A DNA stretch of 12,738 nt from Pleurotus djamor (Eukaryota; Basidiomycota; Agaricomycetes; Agaricales; Pleurotaceae), in assembly GCA_029747585.1 (NCBI GenBank), contig JAPEVF010001190.1:1-12738 (forward strand). Direction: 5' to 3'. The notes beneath the pieces were generated by a model that was not told the DNA's origin, did not search any database, and saw only the letters and a program-made list of their open reading frames with translations. A program made the translations under genes and the position numbers. Below are positions 1 through 8,396 of this stretch, piece after piece. Each line of letters begins with the position of its first letter. The first letter of the stretch is position 1.

Positions 1-153
1 AGCCCTGAAGGAAGTGAGTGCAGGTGGTTTCTAGCTAGGATGGTGGTTCGTAGGATGGCAACCGTGCCGCCATGGGAATTCAATATTCAGGCCCGCGACC
101 AGCATATTGCAACTCCGCTGCACAGGTGTTCAGTTGGATGGTCTCCAGAGTCC

Positions 154-881
154 ATGTCTTCAGAACTCGACGTTTCCCTCGAACCTCAGCTACTTGAATC
201 TTTGCAACCGATATGCCCTGAACTTCCTAGCGAACTAAAAGCTCTGCTACAGCCCTTTTTGGGCGATCCCCCAGCCNAAAAAAATCCCGTACAACCTCGT
301 ACTCAGAATCTCACAATGGGCAAGGACGCCGGCTGGCCAAAAGTCTCTACAGCATGTCCACCATGACGCGTCAGAATATTCCATGATATCTCTTCTCGCG
401 GGTACAACGACTTCTCCAGACAAGAAGTTCCCGGCGTACACACCACCCGAGGACCCGCTTTTGGGTGCATTACGACAAAAGCGGGAACGGAAAGCTATTA
501 CGACTGTCATCAACGGCGTTGTCAGTGTTCTCGGAACGGGGATAGGTGTCTGGTGGATTTCAGACAAAACAGGATTCAAAGATGAATGGGTGTGTCCGTC
601 GGTCTTCTTTTTGCTGCTCCGCATGCTTACAATCGGTTCCGCAACGCAAAAAGCGCGTGCTCCTAGCGTTTTCCGCAGCCATCATCGTGGCCCTCTCCGA
701 AGTCATCCTGTTCATCATTTGGCAGTCCAAGTCTTCTGCGCCGAAACGTTCATTCCGGCCAGAAAACAAGAGGGACCAATCAGAGGCGATTGAATTACCC
801 CACACTCCTACCGGCGTCTCCAATGCTATTGAAGACAGAGCTGTAGACCTCAGAGAGAGGATCAAGCATTCGTCCACCTGA
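154..881 (+). CDS. VMA12: V-ATPase assembly factor, Vma12/TMEM199 family
   Basis: This is an ER membrane protein that in yeast works with Vma21 and Vma22 to assemble the V0 sector of the vacuolar proton pump. Exons are 154-589 and 654-881, giving 220 residues. An N-terminal cytosolic region carries the family-like pattern IPYNLVLRISQWA, then LLAGTTTSPDKKFP (about residues 80-93), a basic stretch RQKRERK, and two hydrophobic segments at about 114-135 and 148-168 separated by a short loop. That two-helix hairpin is the family hallmark. The intron is inferred because DEW must join RVLL in another frame; its donor is GTGTGT and its acceptor is an unusual AAAAAG. The N at 276 must be ignored to keep the frame. 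The frame is open upstream to Met codons at 40 and 55, but 154 gives a normal family start. Family assignment is from recognition of the pattern, not a search. Confidence 0.85.
276..276. other. Ambiguous base N, spurious position in VMA12
   Basis: The N lies directly before a run of seven A. Counting it as a base shifts the frame and ends the protein at a stop near 366. Dropping it continues without a break from GDPPA into KKIPYNLVL and on through both membrane segments of the Vma12 family protein. It therefore most likely marks uncertainty in homopolymer length. Confidence 0.85.
590..653 (+). other. VMA12 intron with atypical AAAAAG acceptor
   Basis: This is a 64-nt inferred intron: donor GTGTGT, possible branch point CTTAC about 25 nt before the acceptor, and 3' end AAAAAG where a pyrimidine before AG would be expected. 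It joins DEW to RVLLAFSAA in phase 0. The alternative is a miscounted A run, but an intron is still needed because the sequence between is not Vma12-like. Confidence 0.6.
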
Positions 882-1377
882 ACCCGGAAATGATCATGAT
901 CATCACCATGCCTAGCTATTCATACCATATACATGCCACTTCTTCACAGCAGTTCGTAACAAAGTTGGTGTCAGCAACATCTGCATAAGCTTTTTGATTC
1001 CGTGTCGCACCCTTACAGCATACTATCTTCTAGTCTGCAATAGCTTACGGTTGTATTCTACAGCATGCCTATCACCACCGTGGGGTCGTAGAGACGTTAC
1101 GCAGTATGATCGCCTCGCTTTGGAACTACTCTAATTTAACCGACGGGGCGAGTGTGAAAGCAGTTGTACCGAGTAGTAGGTGTCGAGTGAGTGCGTAGGG
1201 AAAGAGGCGAATACGATAACCGTAATATCGTCCAGTGCGATGAGTAATGGGGGATCATTGATCATTCGTAGAGGTATTGTTTGTGAACTGTGACACAGCT
1301 TATAGGTGACAAAGGATACAGGGCTTATAGTCCCATTTCTATAAGATACGAGCAGTAATGCTTATATGATTGAGATA
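882..1377. other. Convergent 3' intergenic region
   Basis: This spacer of about 500 bp separates the stop codons of two convergent genes and presumably holds both 3' UTRs. I see no credible coding exon, RNA gene or long repeat. There is a 12-bp palindrome, TGATCATGATCA, just after the VMA12 stop (about 893-904), and a second GATCATTGATCA-like sequence near 1254-1265. Neither has an assigned role. Confidence 0.6.
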
Positions 1378-2283
1378 TTATGCATGAATCTGTAATATTC
1401 GCATTAGCATCGAGACATACCATCCCGTCAAACCCCAGACTTCGATTCTTCCTTCCTGACCAGGTCCGACTTCATCTTGAAAGTCAACACCTTTCTCGTG
1501 GGTCATTTCCGTTGCCACCAAGTCGGATACATCAATGACCCAGTACGGCCGTTCTCCGCGAAATTTAGAGGCCTTGAGCCGAAAGGGAGAGGCAAGATCT
1601 TTCAGTGGTAAATGAAAAATTCCTGCGACCTCGTCTTGTGACCGATCTCGCCATATATCATTGAGATTGATCGACGGCAGGGGTGCGTCCAAGGCAGAAG
1701 TAGCATCTGAAGCTGGCTCGCCATGAACAAAGCCCTGCTCGCCATGTCAACAAACAATCAAGACAAAGGATATGGCATGATGAACTCACTACAAAGGGCC
1801 ATACGCGCATGTTACCCCGTAGATTGACCTCCGCTGGGCCGATTTCCCCAAGGATTTCAACGCGATTAGGAGATATTCCAAGCTCTTCTCTGGTCTCTCT
1901 CAAAGCACCGTCAAGAAAAGTTTTATCATCCTAATCGTCATATGGATGAGCAAGTTTTGGCGGATCAATACGGTGATGCACGTACCGAGTCCACTCGACC
2001 GCCAGGGAAGCTGAATCCCAATCAACGTCCGAGGGGACTAATTCTAAGACTGCACCTTCACTCACCTGACCTCCCCGGAATGTGACCGCAGGGATTTGCC
2101 TCTTACTTGGAAGAGTATTCCGGGTGTATTTTCGACATTACAGAACGGGATAAGGACTGCGGCGTCTCTAGATGGCGTCGCAGTGATGTCTGCCAGTACT
2201 CCGGGTAAATTGGCCGACGAATCTCGGAGGGCATTACGAAGTAGATTTAGAGTTGATCTAGTTAGAGGCCTGCTGAGCGACAT
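1378..2283 (-). CDS. Nudix hydrolase, coenzyme A diphosphatase (Pcd1/NUDT7/NUDT8 type)
   Basis: The family cleaves CoA, acyl-CoA or oxidised CoA into phosphopantetheine and 3',5'-ADP, in peroxisomes or mitochondria. Exons on the minus strand are 2283-2066, 2010-1986, 1930-1790 and 1734-1378, giving 246 residues. The CoA-diphosphatase signature LRSHSGEV leads into FPGGRVDS (residues 73-81) and the Nudix helix DGALRETREELGI (88-100). It contains the REXXEE metal-binding core, with the one-residue-longer spacing seen in NUDT7-like proteins. VWPFVGFV follows, as expected after the Nudix fold. The second exon is only 25 nt and encodes FPGGRVDS, and all three introns come out at 55 nt. The start at 2283 (MSLSRPLTR) is the nearest Met; the frame stays open upstream to 2406. 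The N-terminus is basic and hydroxylated, compatible with an organelle signal, and I see no clear C-terminal peroxisome signal (it ends QIHA). Confidence 0.9.
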
Positions 2284-2663
2284 GATGGGTTGAGGGAGAA
2301 GAGAACACATCGGTCGGGCATATCGTTCGGTTCGACAATCAAGAGAAGAAATGGACAGCTCACCCGACGTCATCTGGGCCGTGACTATGTCGCCAAATAT
2401 TAGCACTACCGGGCGTCTAGACGTCTATCCCTTGCTTGTCACATGTCAAGGGTCCCCCACGCGAGTTTGCTTGGTGTTGTTTGGGGCGTCGAAAAGACGC
2501 CGCTTACGAGGCAGTATCACGTTACCCGCCTCCAACCAGGCACCGAGCCCGACCAACCGCAGGTTGGGCGGCGAGGTGCACATCTCAAAACTTCAACAAT
2601 CAACCCCAAGCTCAATAGTAAAAGCCCGCGCAAGCAAGGTACATAAGCGCCATCGGCGGTCGC

Positions 2664-2670
2664 TATATAG
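2664..2670 (+). promoter_or_regulatory. TATA-box-like sequence (TATATAG)
   Basis: TATATAG sits in a GC-rich surround about 55 bp upstream of the triple GATA cluster. It is nearly 1.4 kb from the BRAP2 start and about 380 bp from the Nudix start. It may therefore serve an unannotated plus-strand transcript or be chance. Confidence 0.3.
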
Positions 2671-2720
2671 GGCACACAATTGATTACATGCTTGTTAGAC
2701 ACGCTTTTGCCAAATAGACA

Positions 2721-2737
2721 CTTATCTTATCTTATCG
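2721..2737 (-). promoter_or_regulatory. Three tandem GATA-factor sites
   Basis: The plus strand reads CTTATCTTATCTTATCG, which on the minus strand is three overlapping-spaced GATAAG hexamers. GATAAG matches the HGATAR consensus of fungal GATA factors (nitrogen, iron or light regulators). Clustering of three at 5-bp spacing is more than a single chance hit. Which gene it controls is unknown; it lies 438 bp upstream of the Nudix gene and about 1.3 kb upstream of the BRAP2 start. Confidence 0.4.
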
Positions 2738-2756
2738 CATTCCCAAGGATCAACGT

Positions 2757-2908
2757 TCAAACGTTCAGGCCTCTCAAGGCCTCAGGTTTGATAGTACCTA
2801 CTCCACCGCTCGAGCGCAAGTTTTCTTTCTCAGTGATCCTCTCGTCGCACACAACATCTAAGCGGATGATTGAAAAAATACGCTGCCGCTTGCCGTTTGA
2901 ACGTTTGA
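2757..2908. repeat. 11-bp inverted repeat pair around an AACGTT core
   Basis: TCAAACGTTCA at 2757-2767 is the exact reverse complement of TGAACGTTTGA at 2898-2908, about 130 bp apart. The first arm is also part of a direct doubling of AACGTTCA (2752-2767), and another CGTTCAA follows the second arm at 2911. It may be a repeated binding site; no transposon-like target duplication is evident. Confidence 0.4.
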
Positions 2909-4041
2909 GCCGTTCAACTAGAACTTGAAGAACATCCCAGCCTAGCGGCAAGGACTTGTTCCACCAACCACACGCCGCTCACGATCAACATACTCAGAGG
3001 TCTTTGATCAAGTTTCGTGCATGGTTCAGAGGGACAGCCCTGAGTCGCAGACATTAGCCACAACACTCATCGCGGAACCAGTGTTGGCCGAGAGGAATAT
3101 TCTCCTTGTCCTGGCTTGTGGCCTTGACATTGTCGATCGTGTCCGATGGTTCGGTCTTCGACATGTCCGTCCTCTCAGCAGGGCCTGAGCTCGCCGTTCT
3201 GACTCTAGTGCCACCACCAACTACCAAGAAATTGAACTTGATTCTGGGCGAGTATGGCTCAGATCTGACATTCCTGAAGTAAGTATGTCAGTCGGAGATC
3301 TACGCCAGAACATTTCATATCGAGTCACCGCGATGCCTTCTATGGAGTGGTCGTCGCTCAATATTGTCCACATCCGCCCGTGGACCATACTAGCCCCTCG
3401 CCCCCGATTCAACCTACTCACTTCTCGAAGTAGTGGGACTGCTTCCTACCAGGCTACGCTGGGAAGCGCCCTTATCGCGGCCTCTCGTGCTGAATCTTCC
3501 TCTCGCATATTCGTTAGTGTGTAAATTTTCGCTTCTATCCATGGAATTCCTATTGTTAACCTACATGTGTTTGTAGCTCGCTCGGCTCTTCGATCGTGGA
3601 GACATCATACGGGATTACCCCCATGCTTAAGAACGACTTGGATGGATGGGTGGCGGCGAGATCGAGAAGGGAATGGTTCAATATCGATCGAGGATGGAAA
3701 CCAGCGTCGGTAGTGGAAAAGCGGCGCACTTCCGCAATTGCTGGCACAATCGTTGTGGGGGAGCATCTGGCTGATTGAAGTCCGGAATACTGAGTCCCCT
3801 GGGTGTCAATGCCTCAACTTCTTGAGTTCAAGCAGAGCCTTCAAGCTTCAAGTTTCACTACTGGTTGTCATGATGGGGAGCATGGATTACGTGTAGCTCG
3901 TCGATTTCACTATTATTTCTAAGTATGCACCTACTTGTACTTGCCACTACTGCAAATTCAACAACAATGAGACAAGCAAGGGTTTTGCCGACGCAGATGA
4001 CCCTTCCGAGTTGCACTGCTTATAACTTTTGACTCCTGGCT

Positions 4042-4053
4042 ATGTCGTGTTGA
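4042..4053 (+). promoter_or_regulatory. Minimal upstream ORF before the BRAP2 start
   Basis: ATG TCG TGT TGA encodes only Met-Ser-Cys and ends two bases before the main ATG at 4056. If the transcript begins upstream of it, scanning ribosomes would meet this first. It could lower translation or allow re-initiation. The transcript start is not known. Confidence 0.35.
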
Positions 4054-4055
4054 GT

Positions 4056-6149
4056 ATGCGTGGATATCACCTCTACATCTCCCTGGGTCCCGCAAACGCA
4101 ACACCTTCCTCGTCGCCGACTTCACTGAGCAGAGACTTCATCCCAACCTCCATCTTTCAAGCATTACCGGCCCAAAACCCCAAACCTACGACCAGACGGA
4201 ACGCGCTCAATAACTACACAGGGCGGGACTATAGGTTTGGGCCGATCCGTATTGACTGGGTTGATTTCGATTCAACGAACATGTCATCTCATCTGTACGT
4301 CGGAAAGGACAAGGAACGGCCCCCAGCGAAAGGTGAGCATTGTCAATTCCGTCAACCTGTGAAGCGCGATGATGATACAGTGCCTTACAGGACCTGTCAC
4401 TGCCACTTTTGTACCCAAGCCCCACAGAAAATCTGGTTCTACGAATCTCCCAGAAGGCGTAGTGCACCTTTATCGCGAGGGACAAGCACCGAAAGAAGAA
4501 ACGGTCACGGACGATGCATCTGTATCTTCGAGTCCGGATCCAGATTCATTGGACGATGTGGTCTTAGCTGTTCTGGCTGTACCGGCGTGGATGACCCCTT
4601 CCGACTTTTTGACTTTCGTAGCCCCTGCAGAGGACGGTATAGCTCATCTGCGCATTATCAGGTACGTCGTCTCGGTCATCCATGTCAATTCCATTGAACA
4701 CGTCCTTGCGGTGCAGAGATGCCGTGCCCAATCGCTCCATGGCGATCATCAATTTCCGACAGGCATCCTACGCTGCGGAGTTCATCGAGGCATACAATGG
4801 GAAACCCTTTACCTCTATGGATGTAAGCCGGACTATCATTTCTGAATTACTGTGTATCAACTGGAATGATCGACTGTGTAGCCAGAAATTTGCCATGTTG
4901 TTCGGGTTTTATCCATAAGCATCGACGCAGACGATGCTGCGTCGCAAGCAATTTCGCGTCTTGACCTCTCGCACAAACCAGTATACGAACTGCCTACATG
5001 CCCGGTCTGCCTTGAGAGAATGGATGCTGCTGTCACAGGTCTCATCACTGTTCCCTGCGCGCATACCTTCCATTGCATGTGTCTCAGTAAATGGGGAGAT
5101 AGCAGGTAAACTTTCTTGCATATTGAATTGAATACCCCAACCCTGACAGCCTCCCTGCTGGTAGATGCCCTGTTTGCCGATACTCCCAGAATCTCCGTTC
5201 ATCACACCCTACTTCATCGTCCAACCGTTCATCACGACCCATCCCCTTCGCCAATCATTCGACTCCCACACTCTCAGCTTGCTCCTCCTGCTCATCCACG
5301 ACCAACCTCTGGATATGCCTAATCTGCGGAAACATTGGTTGCGGTCGTTACGGCCGAGCTCACGCACAGGCGCATTACCAAGAAACCACCCATCTATACG
5401 CCCTTGAGCTCGAAACCCAGCGTGTTTGGGATTACGCGGGAGATGGGTACGTACACCGGCTGATCCAAAACAAAGCAGACGGCAAGCTCGTCGAGTTGCC
5501 CAGCGCTGCTGCCTCCATGGGTACCAGTCCGCGAGAAGGCGGCCTTGGTCCAAGTGCGGCTGATGCACTCAGTGCTGAGAAGATAGAGGCCATCGGAATC
5601 GAGTACTCATATCTTCTGACTTCCCAGCTAGACTCTCAGCGAGAATACTACGAAGAACAGATGGCCGAATTCAAAAACCAGCTGAATCAAATGAAGCCAA
5701 TGTTGGAGTCGCTGCATAGCCAAATTGAAACGGAGAGAAAGCTTCGCGAGGAGGATATCGCAACGGTCAAACGAGAGTACGAAGATCGTGTCGAAGCGGC
5801 GATACGTGACAAGCAGAAGGCAGAAAGTCGAACCGAGAAAGTGACTGACCTAGCCAAACGGTTGGAAAAGGAGCTTCGTGGGGAGCGCGCTGTTAGTGAA
5901 GGGCTGCTGAATAATCTAAATTCTCTGAAAGAAAAGGCGGCGGTGATGGAATCTGAGCGGGAGGGTTATGACAAGAAAATCAAGGAGTTGGAAGACCAGG
6001 TAAGGGATGTTATGTTCTTTTTGGAGGCGAGGGAGAAAATTGAGGGCGGTGAGGGTCAAATCGCTGAAATGGCTGGCGGGAGCATCGAGATCCCCCCCAC
6101 ACCACCCTCGATTTCGAGTACGAAGAAGAAGAAGGGGAAGAAAGGTTAG
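4056..6149 (+). CDS. ETP1: BRAP2/Etp1-type RING and ZnF-UBP ubiquitin ligase
   Basis: BRAP2 (IMP, BRCA1-associated protein) and yeast Etp1 are cytoplasmic E3 ligases that bind ubiquitin and modulate signalling. Exons are 4056-4332, 4391-4661, 4717-4822, 4882-5105 and 5165-6149, giving 620 residues. In order: a variable N-terminus; the BRAP2 RRM-like domain with VLAVPAWMTPSDFLTFVAP and IAHLRIIR (about 160-183), ending at PEICHVVRV (219-227); a complete C3H2C3 RING with C258, C261, C277, H279, H282, C285, C294 and C297; a ZnF-UBP domain (about 332-392) with CSSC, WICLICGNIGCGRY and H359, H363, H369; a long coiled coil (about 442-590); and a lysine-rich tail KKKKGKKG. An in-frame TAA at 4023 makes 4056 the only Met start. 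The last RING cysteine pair lies after intron 4. All zinc ligands are present, so it should be active. Introns are 55-60 nt. Confidence 0.93.
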
Positions 6150-6275
6150 AAATTTATCTTTTGTAAACTAGGACGTAAACTACGTTAGCCCTGTCAATTG
6201 TTTACAAGTATACAATTTACAGAGACGATCGATTTATATTGGACGCTATGCTACTTTTGCTTGATTAAAACAGGT
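6150..6275. other. Short convergent 3' spacer
   Basis: Only 126 bp separate the stop codons of the BRAP2 and IPI3 genes. The two 3' UTRs probably overlap, giving a sense-antisense transcript pair. The segment is AT-rich and holds no further feature that I can see. Confidence 0.6.
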
Positions 6276-8135
6276 TTAATCTCGACGTTTCGGTTGTTGT
6301 GCTTGATCGACATCCATAGCTTCGTTCGTCGAGGGTTCCTTATCTTTTGGTTGCCCGTTTATGACGCGCTGGACGACGGTCTCCCACATGGTATCATTTA
6401 TATGCTTCGCCTTCCCTAACTGTTCTTTGAGTTGCCTGATTTCTGCCTCGAGGTCGGCAACTTTGTTTTGAAGAGAACCAGAATCGGCTGCGGGAATAGA
6501 AGACTGCGGGGAATTGAGGGTAGGCTGCACGAAAGACGCGTGGTCTCGAAGGAATTCTTCTTGAGTGTATTCCAACGTGCCTGACTCCAATGGCTACATG
6601 TCGTAACAATCAGAGATCGTGTAGATAAATGGATATAGGCGGGAACTGCTTACAGAATCGAAAACGGGGAGCAAAGTGGCTACCTCGTGTGCATCCCTGG
6701 CCTTCGCATCGCGCGTTCGTTGGAAGGGTGCGACGGGCTTGACGGGGATTACATCCCGGATATCGGTATTCGTTGTACTCAGGCTCAAGTTCACATGTCC
6801 AACCAAATCGATAGGCTTGAGCATTGTCGCGAGATGGGTGATAGAAAAACCAGTATGGTTGTTCAACACTCGGAGTTGCTGATGCGATGAGATATCATAG
6901 ATATGAATGGCGCCAGTCGATGTTCCAGCAAGGAGTAGCGACGAAGTCATGGAGATCGTTAAACATGTCACTGGCTGACTAGAGGAAATGAGATAACGCT
7001 AAATCGCTTGCGAAGAAATAGTCTCACTTTACGGAAATGAGGCGTTTCCTGCGTTCTATGGGTGCTTCGTCGACGCGGATGATACCGGCGACACCAGCGC
7101 CGCCGATGGCCTCGGCGGGGCCCTTATCATCTGCCTGTCGGAATAGGTTCATCTGGTGGATGGAACCGTCCTCAGAACCCGCAAAAAACATGCGTTCTGT
7201 CAAGTCCCATGCCAAGCACGAGATAGCTTGAGGAAATAGGAACGTGGTGAGCAGGGACTTGGAGGCAACGTCCCAAAGCTGAGTTGAACACGAGAAAGAA
7301 GCGGTCAGGATAAAGGGGGGCTGCGAAAAGGAGGGAGAGGCGTACTTTGACAGAATGATCCAGCGACGAGGTGAGTACTCTGCATGTGGGATACCTGCCC
7401 ACACCACAGATGATGTCGGTTATTGGAAGTGTGTGATCCGAGAAGGTACATGCTGGCATGGGGAGTTCATTTTGCTGGTCGTGGTGTATCAATCTGCGAA
7501 ATGAAATGACGACTGAACATCAGGCTCAAGCATGACACGCGACAGCAAATTGACCTGGACACGGACCAAACGCTGACGCCAGAGTCTTCGCTGCCAGAGA
7601 GTAACGCCGCACTATCGTGGGTGAATTTTAACACTGATACTCGTCGATAGTGGGCGTCCCAAGCGTTGTAGAGAATTCCAGAAGGTATCTGACGTGACGC
7701 GTTTCAGGCATGGATGACAGTGTCCTTTTAGTCGCACCTACCTCCCACAGGTATATACGTCCTTGAGAGTTTCCAGCGGCACAGAACTGGCCTCGAGGAT
7801 CCACTGCTAGGCAGGACAATTTTTCCGGTAACACGATCTTGAGTGCGAGTTGATCCTATTGGAAAATGAGATTCTGGGGTTCTATCAGAGACCTTATGGC
7901 CAACCTTTTGAAAGTTGTAGACGTTGAGAATGGATTTTTCATGCTGACAGGCCAGTAAAAACCCTCCCTGACCGTGACCAGACTCTACAATACCTGTAGA
8001 ATGAGGGCCTGCATTACACTGCTTGAAGGAAGCTAACGAAGAGCCTGTTTGAATGTCATGAAGCGTTATTGAACCAGGGCCTGAAGATGTGGAAGTCGAT
8101 GAGGAAGCAGCCAAAATAACTTCCTGAAGCTGCAT
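6276..8135 (-). CDS. IPI3: Pre-rRNA processing WD40 protein Ipi3 (WDR18)
   Basis: Ipi3 is the WD40 subunit of the Rix1-Ipi1-Ipi3 complex, which with the AAA protein Rea1 matures nucleolar and nucleoplasmic pre-60S particles and aids ITS2 removal. Exons on the minus strand are 8135-7905, 7855-7742, 7688-7555, 7493-7346, 7278-7028, 6978-6654 and 6593-6276, giving 506 residues. The N-terminus MQLQEVILAAS and the segments ITLHDIQTGSSLASFKQ, ILNVYNFQKDQLALKIVLPE and AAGNSQGRIYLWE are typical of the family. Later repeats include LLSGSEDSGVSVWS, VLTSSLDHSVKLWDV, FAGSEDGSIHQM and LLAGTSTGAIHIYD, making a beta-propeller. A short coiled coil (about 441-478, LQNKVADLEAEIRQLKEQL) lies near the C-terminus. 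A non-ATG extension upstream of 8135 is open but not needed. Donors of introns 1 (GTTGGC) and 3 (GTCAAT) are weak; the others are canonical. Confidence 0.93.
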
Positions 8136-8396
8136 GGCGGCAGACTTTGGGAAGAGGAGATTTAGGCTCGTTGTAGTGAGCACTAGCCTCTTTGTCGCCA
8201 AGAAAGAAAATTCTCGGTCAGATCGAGGTGCGACAAACCGTTAGACGCGCTCCAAGCGCCCAAAAACACATTATTGGTGCAGCCGGTCCAGCATGCGACC
8301 TTGTTTCCCAATTTGCCACAACTTGGCCTATAAATTCCATTACCAGGCTTTACAGCACCTTCATCACTCTTTCTGGCGTGCTACCAGCATCTAAAC
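8136..8396. promoter_or_regulatory. Divergent promoter between IPI3 and the J-protein gene
   Basis: This 261-bp spacer must hold both promoters. Visible elements: TATAAA at 8329-8334, pointing to the J-protein ATG 63 bp away; CCAAT on plus at 8308-8312; ATTGG (CCAAT on minus) at 8273-8277; and GAAAATTC at 8206-8213, the paired GAA-nn-TTC unit of a heat-shock element. The last would suit a chaperone gene, but only two clear units are seen. Confidence 0.5.

Larger units (their letters stand above)
2284..4055. other. Long divergent intergenic region with unresolved possible exons
   Basis: This 1.77-kb gap between divergent starts is much longer than the other spacers here. Both promoters should lie in it. 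Several open stretches have codon use compatible with protein, but no single gene model closes. On the minus strand, 3273-3054 follows a good acceptor (CTGACATACTTACTTCAG) and contains KENIPLGQHWFRDE before a stop. A minus frame over about 3816-3556 contains VRRFSTTDAGFHPRS and GVIPYDVSTIEEPSE. On the plus strand, a good intron shape at 3513-3576 (GTTAGT, TTAAC, TTTGTAG) joins AYS to SLGSSIVETSYG and runs to a stop at 3775-3777. I do not recognise any of these as a family. The region could be a small unrecognised gene, a decayed gene, or chance open frames. Confidence 0.4.

Noticed and set aside
247..624. Minus-strand 125-codon open frame over the VMA12 gene
   Set aside because: It depends on counting the N at 276 as a base and sits opposite a well-supported membrane-protein exon.
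893..904. Palindrome TGATCATGATCA as a terminator hairpin
   Set aside because: It lacks a stem-loop with T-run context, and this is a eukaryotic 3' region where such terminators are not used; likely chance.
2284..4055. Transposon or virus-derived insertion as the cause of the long gap
   Set aside because: I found no terminal repeats with target duplication, no reverse transcriptase, integrase or transposase motif, and no capsid-like stretch; the 11-bp inverted repeats are too short and internal.
5209..5568. Minus-strand 119-codon open frame
   Set aside because: It lies opposite the ZnF-UBP exon of BRAP2, whose zinc ligands and fold motifs are clear on the plus strand.
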